Part shown: positions 35,268 through 43,618 of the stretch, piece after piece
Layout of the letters: every line of letters starts with the position of its first letter
How positions within the stretch are numbered: the first letter of the stretch is position 1
Assembly (NCBI GenBank): GCA_002316005.1
Contig: DCIM01000076.1
Coordinates: 23,013-77,622 of the forward strand
Direction of reading: 5' to 3'
From: Prevotellaceae bacterium UBA1726
GTDB lineage: Bacteria > Bacteroidota > Bacteroidia > Bacteroidales > Bacteroidaceae
Length of the DNA stretch: 54,610 bases
Made by a program: the position numbers and the translations under genes
The notes under the pieces: generated by a model
Told to the model about the DNA's origin: nothing
Databases searched by the model: none
The model's input: only the letters and a program-made list of their open reading frames with translations

Positions 35268-35377
35268 ATAGGAATGACATTGTCATTCCATTGGAATCAT
35301 CGCCTCATTTGAGTGGAATGAAGTGGTCATTTAACTGAAATGATGAGATAATTCAACTGAAATGAGAAATAACACTT
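35268..35377. repeat. Five-unit array of 22-bp dyad motifs
   Basis: Units start at 35268, 35290, 35312, 35334 and 35356, exactly 22 bp apart. Each opens with A-N-[TA]-G-[GA]-AAT-[GC]-A; the first four then have, after about six bases, TCATT or a close form, so each is itself a dyad (GGAATGA, spacer, TCATTCC). The first unit is a perfect palindrome (GGAATGAC-ATT-GTCATTCC). No spacers separate the units. Looks like a protein-binding array or an iteron-like minisatellite. Confidence 0.75.
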
Positions 35378-35427
35378 TTTGATGTAAATAAAATTCGTAA
35401 TCATATTGATGTTCTTAACCCAGGGGT

Positions 35428-35579
35428 TGTTGCATGTTGCATGTTGCATGTTGCAAAAACATGCCCATTTAACGTGGTTGAACTCTAATAATAATAGAAT
35501 TATATATAATATTATATATATAGCAAAAACTCCGTTAAAAAGGCACCTAAATGCAACATGCAACATGCAACATGCAACA
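35428..35579. repeat. Perfect 28-bp inverted repeat built of 7-bp units
   Basis: Arms 35428-35455 and 35552-35579 are exact reverse complements and are each made of four copies of the heptamer TGTTGCA (or complement). An inner stem adds GCC and TTTAACG (around 35463-35474) with CGTTAAA and GGC (around 35533-35544). The loop is AT-rich. Eight T follow the right arm. It ends about 57 bp before the Omp28 gene promoter. Confidence 0.8.
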
Positions 35580-35636
35580 TTTTTTTTGGTGTTAAGACAT
35601 AGATAGAAATATTACCGAAAAATACTTCCATGAAAG

Positions 35637-35668
35637 TTTGTTGATCTCGGAAATTTTTCGTAACTTTG
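35637..35668 (+). promoter_or_regulatory. Complete Bacteroidota promoter of the first Omp28-type gene
   Basis: TTTG (35637-35640), exactly 20 bp, TAACTTTG (35661-35668). The start codon at 35726 is 57 bp further, which places the upstream in-frame ATG (35666) inside the promoter and excludes it. Confidence 0.82.
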
Positions 35669-35725
35669 CATAAGAAAAGAGTCAATGACTCTTTGATAGG
35701 GAAATTCAATAATATTACAACAGAA

Positions 35726-38452
35726 ATGAAAAAAACGATTATAACATTCATACTCGTCCTCTTGTCGGTAATGGCATTTGCACAGAAGATGTCAATAGAC
35801 CAGCGTAATGACTATATGCGAATGGCACATAGCAATATCGATTCGCGTACTATTTATGCTATTGACGGGTTCAAGATGTCAAAGCAGGCGCAGAAAGTAG
35901 CCAAGGCAGAAGAAGAGGAAGTTGAGTTTATCTTCAATCCTGAGGGAGAGGAGAAAACATACTCTATGAGTCTCTACAGCTACGACAAGACCAACAGTAA
36001 GTTCGTGAATGCCCAGAGTCTCTTGTCACAGGTGCGTTATGCTGAAGACGGCAAAACTGTCTATTTCAAGCAACTGACAGAGTCGCTTGGTGTTATTACA
36101 TGGCTAAAGGGCGAGATTGATGGTGATACCATTCGAGTTCCTTTCGGTCAACCGCTTGCATATTACAAAGGCCAATACCTCATCTTCTTTGTACCAATGA
36201 CATTCAATGATAAGACAGACGAAATGGAGGCTCTTGACGAACTGAAACTCATTGTGAAAGGTGACAGTCTCGTTGCCCCTTCGTTTGGTGAGGGCGTATT
36301 CCAGGCAGCTTGTGGATATGTGTATATTTCAGAGACAAGTCAAGGTGCGCTCTCTATAGATCTCGATCACGTAATGCGTTGCATCAATCAGAACCCTGTT
36401 GTTGCTCCCGCCGACATTGAACCTCAGGATTATGTCTATTCCTTCATCAACAGCTACGGCAATAAATACAAGAAGAAGTCGCTTGTAAAGAAGAAGGGCA
36501 ATGACCTTTATATGCAACTCTCCACTTCTGCACCTGATGCATATATTCATGGTACAATCGAAGGTGATTCAATAAACATTGCGAATGGTCAGTTGATAAC
36601 AGACAGCACCTTTGTTTACTTCTATTCGCTTGCCGACCCGATATATGTAGATGGACAGGTGGATGATTTCCAGCCAGCGGCGAAGACGAAGAACATGCGT
36701 TGGTGGCCTGAGACTTCGGCAATAACATCTTCGAGTGAAGTGTTTAGCGTTGACTATATGGACGGAATGGAGAAATGTATGGACTATGTCACGAATCCAA
36801 GTCTTGAGGTCTATGGTGGAGACACCCCCGCTCGTCCTGTGAATCCTGAATGGAGAAGTGCTTTCCTTGATGGCGGAATGATTGGTTCGATAACCTTCAA
36901 TTACATCTCCTTCACTACTCCATCGCTCGATGTTGACAGTGCTTATATCAACAAGAATCTGCTCGCGTACAGAATTTACATAAACGACAATCTGCTCACC
37001 TTTGATCCTTCTACATACAAGTATCTCCCTTCGCCAATGACTGATATACCTTGTACATTCAAGGACAATGTTGACTTCTGGACATACGACCAGTTGCATT
37101 ATGTCTATCTCTATATGGAGGCAGAGGATATCAAATCTATTGGCATTCAGACTGTATATACTGTTGATGGTATTGAGAACTGCTCGGATATCGTGACAAA
37201 GAGTTTTGAACCGATTATCGACCCTGACGACCCTCGTAGTGACTATGACTTGGCATTCTCTACTTGTCGCGTGAAGCACCCAATGTTGAAGTCGGGAGAA
37301 ACGCTTGAGGTTGAAGGAAAGGTTATTAATGCTGGAAAGAAGAAACTTGGTGGATATAATGTGATGCTTAATGTTGATGGCGTTGACTATAACATTCACT
37401 CTACCGACAGTATCAAGGCTGGCAAGGAGATTCCATTCCACTTTGAGGTTCCTATTGGCGAGAAAGCCGTACAGAACTCTATTCCTGTTTCTGTAAGAGT
37501 GAATACGGTAGGCACAGATACTGACGATGTACCGGAGAATAATACCGTAAGATTGCATTACAGCGCCTATGATGAGACTCTCTGCGATAACACAGTATTG
37601 CTTGAGGAATTCACGAGCGAGGGTTGTGGCTGGTGTCCTTATGGTGCTGCCCGCATCGAGAGTGCCATTGAGAATCTTAATTGCAACGACCGTGTCATCT
37701 GGATTTGTCATCACGACGGCTATAGCATCGACTGGCTTACTGCCCCTGAGAGTACTGAATATACAGCCCTCTTTGGCGGAAACACTTTCGCTCCAGCTAT
37801 GATGGTCAGTCGTAATGCCAACTTCTCTGATGATGAGGAGGCAGATTTCAAATACCCTGTTTTCAGTATTCCTATGGAAGAAGAAATCGGCAATATTCTC
37901 TCTTCTGCTCTCAATGAACCAACCTTCGTGCGTCTTGAGGCCGAGAGTAAAATAACCGACCGCAGAGCAAATATCACTATTAAGGCCGAGAAGAATGCTT
38001 CGTTCGATGGTCAGTGCCCTACTCCATATATATCGGTATTCGTTGTAGAGGACAGCATCTCGCCAAAGAAACAGCGTTCGTACGATTCGCATGTGATAAA
38101 CTATCATCACAATGCTATGCGTACTGCTATTACTGATGTCTGGGGAAATACATTCTCATGGGATGGCGACAAGGCTGAGATGAACTATGAATATGAGATA
38201 CCTGCTGAATACAAAGCAAAGAACCTTGTTGTAGTTGCTTTCATTCATGAGTATAATGGCGACCTTAACCGCAGAACCGTTTTCAATGCTTGTCAGACAA
38301 ATCTTGCTGATGACGAGTGGATTGCTGAAGGTATTAAAGAAGTGACTGCAGAAGGGGAAAACAACAACCTCTATAACATTGCTGGTCAACGAATTTCGCG
38401 AATGACAAAGGGAATCAACATCCGCAACGGAAAGAAATACATGGTTAAGTAA
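35726..38452 (+). CDS. Large secreted Omp28-type protein with CGWC motif
   Basis: 908 residues. Signal peptide about 1-20 (ending VMAFAQ). A long N-terminal beta-rich region precedes a CARDB-like domain (near 515-605, LKSGETLEVEGKVINAGKKKLGGY). It is followed by an Omp28-type thioredoxin-fold domain with LLEEFTSEGCGWCPYGA (Cys634, Cys637), then CHHDGYSIDW and TFAPAMMVSRN. The end NLYNIAGQRI...KGINIRNGKKYMVK is the C-terminal motif shared by exported proteins in this window, resembling a short type IX secretion signal. Outer-surface location and redox activity are inferences. Start chosen at MKKTIITF from the promoter and signal peptide. Confidence 0.87.
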   Translation: MKKTIITFILVLLSVMAFAQKMSIDQRNDYMRMAHSNIDSRTIYAIDGFKMSKQAQKVAKAEEEEVEFIFNPEGEEKTYSMSLYSYDKTNSKFVNAQSLLSQVRYAEDGKTVYFKQLTESLGVITWLKGEIDGDTIRVPFGQPLAYYKGQYLIFFVPMTFNDKTDEMEALDELKLIVKGDSLVAPSFGEGVFQAACGYVYISETSQGALSIDLDHVMRCINQNPVVAPADIEPQDYVYSFINSYGNKYKKKSLVKKKGNDLYMQLSTSAPDAYIHGTIEGDSINIANGQLITDSTFVYFYSLADPIYVDGQVDDFQPAAKTKNMRWWPETSAITSSSEVFSVDYMDGMEKCMDYVTNPSLEVYGGDTPARPVNPEWRSAFLDGGMIGSITFNYISFTTPSLDVDSAYINKNLLAYRIYINDNLLTFDPSTYKYLPSPMTDIPCTFKDNVDFWTYDQLHYVYLYMEAEDIKSIGIQTVYTVDGIENCSDIVTKSFEPIIDPDDPRSDYDLAFSTCRVKHPMLKSGETLEVEGKVINAGKKKLGGYNVMLNVDGVDYNIHSTDSIKAGKEIPFHFEVPIGEKAVQNSIPVSVRVNTVGTDTDDVPENNTVRLHYSAYDETLCDNTVLLEEFTSEGCGWCPYGAARIESAIENLNCNDRVIWICHHDGYSIDWLTAPESTEYTALFGGNTFAPAMMVSRNANFSDDEEADFKYPVFSIPMEEEIGNILSSALNEPTFVRLEAESKITDRRANITIKAEKNASFDGQCPTPYISVFVVEDSISPKKQRSYDSHVINYHHNAMRTAITDVWGNTFSWDGDKAEMNYEYEIPAEYKAKNLVVVAFIHEYNGDLNRRTVFNACQTNLADDEWIAEGIKEVTAEGENNNLYNIAGQRISRMTKGINIRNGKKYMVK

Positions 38453-38462
38453 ACACCAAAAT

Positions 38463-38495
38463 AAAAGGCCAGCTCTAATTTGAGTTGGCCTTATT
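38463..38495. terminator. Terminator between two convergent Omp28-type genes
   Basis: Eleven-base arms 38465-38475 and 38482-38492 pair with one G-U around TAATTT. A-rich left and T-rich right flanks suit use in both directions. Confidence 0.8.
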
Positions 38496-38516
38496 AATTA
38501 TTATAATGTGAATTCC

Positions 38517-40271
38517 TTACAGGCGTTTTCCGTCAATGCCGAAAGTCTTACCATTGCGAGTTATTACGATTCTACCGTTATCAATGTATTTTCTAACTGA
38601 ATAATCGCTATTGTCATTATTGACATTAGCAATACCATCAACCGAACTAATACCACATTCTGCTGCATTAAAAACCTTACAACCGTTGATATCAGTTTTG
38701 CTATATTGATTCACGAAGAACACAATCTTCATATTCTCAAGAACAACAGGAATATGACAGGTTTCGTCATTTTTGCGAGGGTTTGTTGAGATAATAACCT
38801 CAGGAAGTTCGAAAGTCTTTTCAATTTCAGTTGTCTCACCAACAACAAACTCTGCAGCATCACCCCATGCACTCTCTGTCAAGCAGCCACGCGAAACGGC
38901 CATGTGGTTATAGTCTGTTGTACCACCTGCCTGACTTGCTACGATATTATCCTGAGTAAGCCAAATAGAATATCTAAGGTCGTTACCAGGTATTTCCTCG
39001 TATGTGTAAACATTGGCCTTTACTTTAACCGTTCTACTCTCCGAATCATAGCTGCTGTCAAGATTTATCCTAACATATGGTTTGGTCTCATTAATTACAT
39101 TCAAATAGTCAGAAGTGGTAGAAATGCTCTGAGGGTCAAATACAGGTGTAGTAGCATTGTTAATAATAGTTCTGTTAAGCATTGCGGCAGGTGCATAGGT
39201 TGTCTCTCCATAGAGAGCTGTTATAGTCCAATCTTCTTTCATCGTGAATATGTCAGAGTTATAGCCTGAGTGATGACAAAGTTCTACAACTGAAACACCT
39301 GTTTGTTCAATAGCCGTCTCCATTGAAGAGTGTCCATTCGGACAGTTACTACATGTTTGACCAGTGAATGATTCTACCAGGATATTCTTCTGGCAATCAG
39401 CAGGATAGAAGCAAACTGTTGAAGTAGAGGTGTTATCCGAGTCATCTGCATCGATTGTACTATTCACATTAGTCAAATTGATTGATACATTCTGTGTTCC
39501 TTCTACAGAAGAAACGATATCCGAAAGTTCTAATTGATATGTCGCATGCGGTTCGATATTCAAGCCGGAAAATGAAATAGTTTTGCTTTCTTCTCCAATC
39601 TTAACGACTGCGTCAAGAGAGTTGATTGTGGTTGTACCAAAGTTGAAGATCTCAAGAGTTTTTGAGAATGCTTCTCCCACCTTCATAAAACCATCAATCT
39701 TACAAGTTTTCAATAAGACATCTGTAAAAGAATCTGCATCATCTACAACAATCTGAATGTTTGGCATTCCATATCCTTTTCCGTAGAGCGAAGCCCAACC
39801 ATTTGCACCATAGGCAAAAGCTATTCCCTCTGTGTCTTGAGAGAAGTCAGCAGAGAAGGCACCATAAGTAGCACTAATCTCCATCATGCAACCAACATAG
39901 AGTTCTTCCTCCTCACCGGTAATGGTATATGGATTGTCAAGCTGCCATTCAACAAACTTATTTGTCGTATTTGTGCTAATTACCTGTTTTGTTATAGGTT
40001 CACCTTCGAGCGAATTGGAAAGGAAAATAGTTGCTTCTTTGTTTGTAGAATTCCTTGAACCTACTGCCAGTCGGATAGCAGAAATGGTCTTACCCTTGAG
40101 GATTGCCAGTTTCTCCTTCGAAAAACGGATAGCAACGCGCTGGTCTGTACCACTACCATAACGGAACACATTGTTCATTCCCGTTTTTTCGTTTGTATAT
40201 CCTATGTTAACTGCAGCAAATGAAGGTATAGCCATAAAGGCTAACAAGGTTGATATTATTATTTTTTTCAT
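38517..40271 (-). CDS. Secreted Omp28-type protein with CSNC motif
   Basis: 584 residues. Signal peptide about 1-19 (IPSFAA). N-terminal beta domain of about 170 residues (GYTNEKTGMNNVFRYGSGTD), then a CARDB-like segment, then the Omp28-type domain with LVESFTGQTCSNCPNGH (Cys307, Cys310), VVELCHHSGYNSD and TYAPAAMLNRT. The C-terminus (VITRNGKTFGIDGKRL) is a shortened variant of the shared tail, with the terminal Lys replaced. Converges on the other Omp28 gene. The N-terminal region resembles that of the protein at 49792, so the two are probably paralogues. Confidence 0.87.
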   Translation of the reverse strand: MKKIIISTLLAFMAIPSFAAVNIGYTNEKTGMNNVFRYGSGTDQRVAIRFSKEKLAILKGKTISAIRLAVGSRNSTNKEATIFLSNSLEGEPITKQVISTNTTNKFVEWQLDNPYTITGEEEELYVGCMMEISATYGAFSADFSQDTEGIAFAYGANGWASLYGKGYGMPNIQIVVDDADSFTDVLLKTCKIDGFMKVGEAFSKTLEIFNFGTTTINSLDAVVKIGEESKTISFSGLNIEPHATYQLELSDIVSSVEGTQNVSINLTNVNSTIDADDSDNTSTSTVCFYPADCQKNILVESFTGQTCSNCPNGHSSMETAIEQTGVSVVELCHHSGYNSDIFTMKEDWTITALYGETTYAPAAMLNRTIINNATTPVFDPQSISTTSDYLNVINETKPYVRINLDSSYDSESRTVKVKANVYTYEEIPGNDLRYSIWLTQDNIVASQAGGTTDYNHMAVSRGCLTESAWGDAAEFVVGETTEIEKTFELPEVIISTNPRKNDETCHIPVVLENMKIVFFVNQYSKTDINGCKVFNAAECGISSVDGIANVNNDNSDYSVRKYIDNGRIVITRNGKTFGIDGKRL

Positions 40272-40293
40272 ATGTCGTAAGTATTTCCGGCTG

Positions 40294-40301
40294 CAAAGTT
40301 A
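40294..40301 (-). promoter_or_regulatory. Promoter -7 element of the minus-strand Omp28-type gene
   Basis: Reads TAACTTTG on the minus strand, 22 bp before the start codon. No -33 TTTG at the usual distance. Confidence 0.55.
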
Positions 40302-40417
40302 CAAAAAATAATTGAATGTCAGGGTGTTAGAAATAGAAATTAACATGTTTGTGATTGCAACTGATGACATGATTTATATCATATATAGACCTGATATTAT
40401 TATTTAACATAGTTAAG

Positions 40418-40449
40418 TTTGGTAAAGTCAATTAATTTTTGTATTTTTG
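40418..40449 (+). promoter_or_regulatory. Complete Bacteroidota promoter of the seven-gene surface-protein operon
   Basis: TTTG (40418-40421), exactly 20 bp, TATTTTTG (40442-40449), 66 bp before the first start codon. No further promoter of this quality is visible down to the terminator at 52317. Confidence 0.8.
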
Positions 40450-40515
40450 CAAGGCATTTTATATGCAGTGGGAAATTATAACAAAACATAAAAGGGATAA
40501 TATCACAAATCATTT

Positions 40516-43500
40516 ATGAATAAAACCAAAATTTTTACTTTATTTTTTCTTGCACTCGCGCCTGCGCTTGTAAGTGCGCAAAATGACATCCACGCCATTC
40601 AATATCAGACACAATATGGCGATGCAATGGGTTATACGGACAACGAGACCGCTACTAAAACAACTGAATTCCTTTACGGAAAGAACAACCGTTTGGAAAG
40701 AAAGATTCAGAACGGCAGAAATGAAGACGGTAGTTGGAATCTTATCAATTACTATCGTTTTGACTACGACAACAACGATAATGTCGTGATGACGAATTCG
40801 TTGCAGTATGGTATGTACGACCAGAACAACTTCAGTTTCAAGGCTGTAAAGGATACTGTTGATTATGAATACAACAATGCTGGTCAGCTTATCAAAGAGA
40901 CTGAGCGTGCAACAAAGACTACTCACGAGTATGAGTATGATGCCGAGGGTCGTCTTGTAAAAGATTCCCGTATTCGCTATTACCAGTATGAAGGTACATA
41001 CAAGACTGATCTCGTTATCACTTATAGCGATTTCACAGTTGGTGGACCACAGTCGCTCGTTGCTGAAGCTACTTCTTCATACAACAATTATACAGGTAAG
41101 ATTACATACGATGCCAATGGAAACGAGACATCCGAGAAGCATTGGACTGTTGCTGATACACCAGTCTTGAAGTCGGCAGAATACTGGTCATATGATGAGA
41201 ATGGTAAACTTGCTCTTTACGAGAAGAAAGGAATCTCAAGTGGAGAAGAGATTAATGCAACAAAGGTTGAATACGAGCAGATTGATGAGAATACAACACG
41301 TGCCATCTCTTATACCTATTCTACTGACCACTGGTCAATGAAACCTGGTTCGAAGACAATCACCAAGTATTCTGATTTCAATGCATCGCAGTATGCCCCT
41401 GAGATAACAAGCATAGTTGCAGATGCTTCAAAGTCGCAGGTTGAGGTCGCATTTACATCTGCTGTTGCAAATGCTACATATAATATATATCGCGATGGAA
41501 TATTGGTTGGTTCGACAACTGATAAGACCTACACAGATGAAAATGTGAAGAACGGTCAGCACGAATATTTCGTTCAGACTGTTTCTGAAGGAAAGAACTA
41601 CAATGTGTCGAATGTGGCAACTGTAGATGTAGTTCGCGAATATCCTTTCGCTACCAATTTCCGTGCAAAGTCAGCAACCCTCACAACAGACGGCTTGTAT
41701 GAAGTGGCCCTCATTTGGAAGAATCCAGAAATCACTGAGGATATGGAGTTTGTAAATACCAACATCATTAAGGTTGGCAAGTACTACTCTACCCCAATGT
41801 TTGATACAGGCTATGAGATTACTGACCCAACACAGAACTCGTGTGTTGTAAGTTTCGGTATTGATACAGAACTCACACTCTATGTTCAGACTCGTTATGC
41901 TGGTGGTGTTGTAAGTTCAGATACAATAACTGTTGATGTAACAAAGATTTTAGGTAAAGTCGTTAACAACAATCGCAAGCTCCGTGTTGATGAAGTTTAT
42001 GGTGATGCGATGGGCACTACAGATGGAATGTCTAAGAAGACTGTTAATTATTATGGTGTAGACAATCGCATTGAGCGCAAGGGACATTATAATGTTGACT
42101 ACGGAACAAAAGAACTCGGCATCTATGAGTATGAGTCGTATATCTACGACGAGGCTGGTATGCTTGAGAAGTCATACACCAACCAGTATGGTCGATATGA
42201 CTATGGTGATATGGGCTTTAAGGCAGCTCAGGACACTACCTACTATGAGAATAACCTCGAGGGACAGGTGACCAAGGAGTATAACAAAATGGGATATACT
42301 ACTTACGAATATGACAATGCTGGCTCACTCGTAAAGAAACATATCGTTGAATATAGTAGTAATAATGACATTGAACAGACTCTTGAATATAGCAATTTTG
42401 CTGGTAAGGACCTCCCACAGTTGACGGTAAGTACTGGTACACGCTCTTCTGCACGTTACAAGATTGAGACAGAATACACTGAAGACGGTAAGGTCCTCAC
42501 TGCAGAAAAGACAATGGATGCACCTTCATCTTCATATCCAAGCACATTCGAGAAGTGTGAGTATAATGAAGATGGTGAATTGACAGTTGATTCTGTGTTC
42601 TCTATCAAATATGTAAATGACATTAAGACTTTTGTCAACAAGAGTTATACAACATACGAACCAGAGGATATCAATTATACTCGTGTTGTTGTGAAGAAGT
42701 ATGTGTGGGACACTATTCTTAAGAAGTTCAGCAACCCTAAGACCTTCAACATTTATGAGTATACCGATATTGATGCAGATAAGTATGCCCCTACCCTGTC
42801 AGTTGAACCTGTTGCAGAGAAGATGAATGCTGCAACCCTCACTGTTGAAGTTCCTTATGCTCTTCAGAATGCTATGACTGCGTTGAATGTCTATCGCAAT
42901 GGTATTGAAATTGCCCATGGCATTAACTATATGGATGATGATCACTATGTAACAGACGAATATGGCACAAACGGCAAGTGGATTTACGAGGATCAAACTG
43001 TCAATGGCACATATGACTATTATGTAGAGTACGCTCACCTTGACAACACAATGAGTCAGGAGGAGTCGGTACATAACATCTCTAATGTTGTACGTTACAC
43101 ATACGCACTCGAACTCCCTGTTGTCACAGGTCTTGAAGTGACTGGTGCCCGCTATACCATCACTGAGAATGAAACTGACGATGGTATTGTTCAGGAGACA
43201 CAGGCATATGCCTCGTTGAAGTGGGATGCTCCTGCTGATGCTGATGTTTACGGAATTAAACAGTATCGCGTTATGGAGACAAGCATGAGCATTGGTGAGA
43301 ATGATGAAGTTGCTGATCCTCTTGCAACAACATACGAGCTTGATCTTCGTGGTCGTGAGACTGTAAACATCTATATTCAGGCTGTTTACGAATATGGTCG
43401 CTCTGCATCAGAGATACTGACAATCACAGAGGCTGAACTCAAGCAGATTGCTGATCGTATTGAAAGTGTCAATGGTAAAATCAATACTGATGGCAAGACC

Positions 43501-43581
43501 TACAACCTCGCTGGTCAGCAGGTAGATAAGAACTACAAGGGAATCGTTATTTCCAACGGTAAGAAGACTCTTGTAAAGTAA
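40516..43581 (+). CDS. Secreted YD-motif/FN3-like protein with a large tandem duplication
   Basis: 1,021 residues with a signal peptide (ending LVSAQ). The mature protein is two long related halves: YGDAMG at 34-39 recurs near residue 495, about 461 residues later. Each half has YD-type beta hairpins (YEYDAEGRLVKD, YEYDNAGSLVKK), a KYAP junction and two fibronectin III-like domains (YNIYRDGILVG, LNVYRNGIEIA). The shared tail TYNLAGQQV...KGIVISNGKKTLVK ends the chain. It lacks the Rhs core and a toxin domain, so I do not call it an Rhs toxin. Likely surface adhesin or binding protein (inference). First gene of the operon. Confidence 0.82.
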   Translation: MNKTKIFTLFFLALAPALVSAQNDIHAIQYQTQYGDAMGYTDNETATKTTEFLYGKNNRLERKIQNGRNEDGSWNLINYYRFDYDNNDNVVMTNSLQYGMYDQNNFSFKAVKDTVDYEYNNAGQLIKETERATKTTHEYEYDAEGRLVKDSRIRYYQYEGTYKTDLVITYSDFTVGGPQSLVAEATSSYNNYTGKITYDANGNETSEKHWTVADTPVLKSAEYWSYDENGKLALYEKKGISSGEEINATKVEYEQIDENTTRAISYTYSTDHWSMKPGSKTITKYSDFNASQYAPEITSIVADASKSQVEVAFTSAVANATYNIYRDGILVGSTTDKTYTDENVKNGQHEYFVQTVSEGKNYNVSNVATVDVVREYPFATNFRAKSATLTTDGLYEVALIWKNPEITEDMEFVNTNIIKVGKYYSTPMFDTGYEITDPTQNSCVVSFGIDTELTLYVQTRYAGGVVSSDTITVDVTKILGKVVNNNRKLRVDEVYGDAMGTTDGMSKKTVNYYGVDNRIERKGHYNVDYGTKELGIYEYESYIYDEAGMLEKSYTNQYGRYDYGDMGFKAAQDTTYYENNLEGQVTKEYNKMGYTTYEYDNAGSLVKKHIVEYSSNNDIEQTLEYSNFAGKDLPQLTVSTGTRSSARYKIETEYTEDGKVLTAEKTMDAPSSSYPSTFEKCEYNEDGELTVDSVFSIKYVNDIKTFVNKSYTTYEPEDINYTRVVVKKYVWDTILKKFSNPKTFNIYEYTDIDADKYAPTLSVEPVAEKMNAATLTVEVPYALQNAMTALNVYRNGIEIAHGINYMDDDHYVTDEYGTNGKWIYEDQTVNGTYDYYVEYAHLDNTMSQEESVHNISNVVRYTYALELPVVTGLEVTGARYTITENETDDGIVQETQAYASLKWDAPADADVYGIKQYRVMETSMSIGENDEVADPLATTYELDLRGRETVNIYIQAVYEYGRSASEILTITEAELKQIADRIESVNGKINTDGKTYNLAGQQVDKNYKGIVISNGKKTLVK

Positions 43582-43618
43582 TAGAACAATAATACGCAAA
43601 TTAAACATAAAATCAAAA

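Larger units (their letters stand above)
34975..35636. other. Gene-free intergenic region with two unusual repeats
   Basis: About 660 bp of AT-rich DNA between divergent gdhA and the Omp28-type gene. I see no credible coding region: the short open frames at its right end encode translated tandem repeat. It contains the 22-bp-period array (35268-35377) and the 28-bp inverted repeat (35428-35579), described separately. The first 290 bp show no structure I can name. Confidence 0.75.

Noticed and set aside
35268..35377. CRISPR array
   Set aside because: The 22-bp units are contiguous, diverged, and lack unique spacers; no cas genes are in the window.
35666..35725. Upstream start for the first Omp28-type gene
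   Set aside because: The ATG at 35666 lies in the -7 promoter box, and a good signal peptide begins at 35726.
35327..35751. Short open frames with LHVACCML-type sequence between gdhA and the Omp28 gene
   Set aside because: They are translations of the heptamer inverted repeat on both strands, have no signal or start context, and one overlaps the promoter of the next gene.
36569..38110. A 513-codon open frame on the minus strand
   Set aside because: It lies wholly within the Omp28-type gene on the plus strand, which has a promoter, signal peptide, CxxC domain and tail. The minus frame has no recognisable motif and an amino-acid mix typical of antisense translation.
40516..43581. Rhs/YD-repeat polymorphic toxin
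   Set aside because: YD-like hairpins are present but there is no Rhs core, no DPxG-type cleavage motif and no toxin domain or immunity gene; the C-terminus is the shared export tail.
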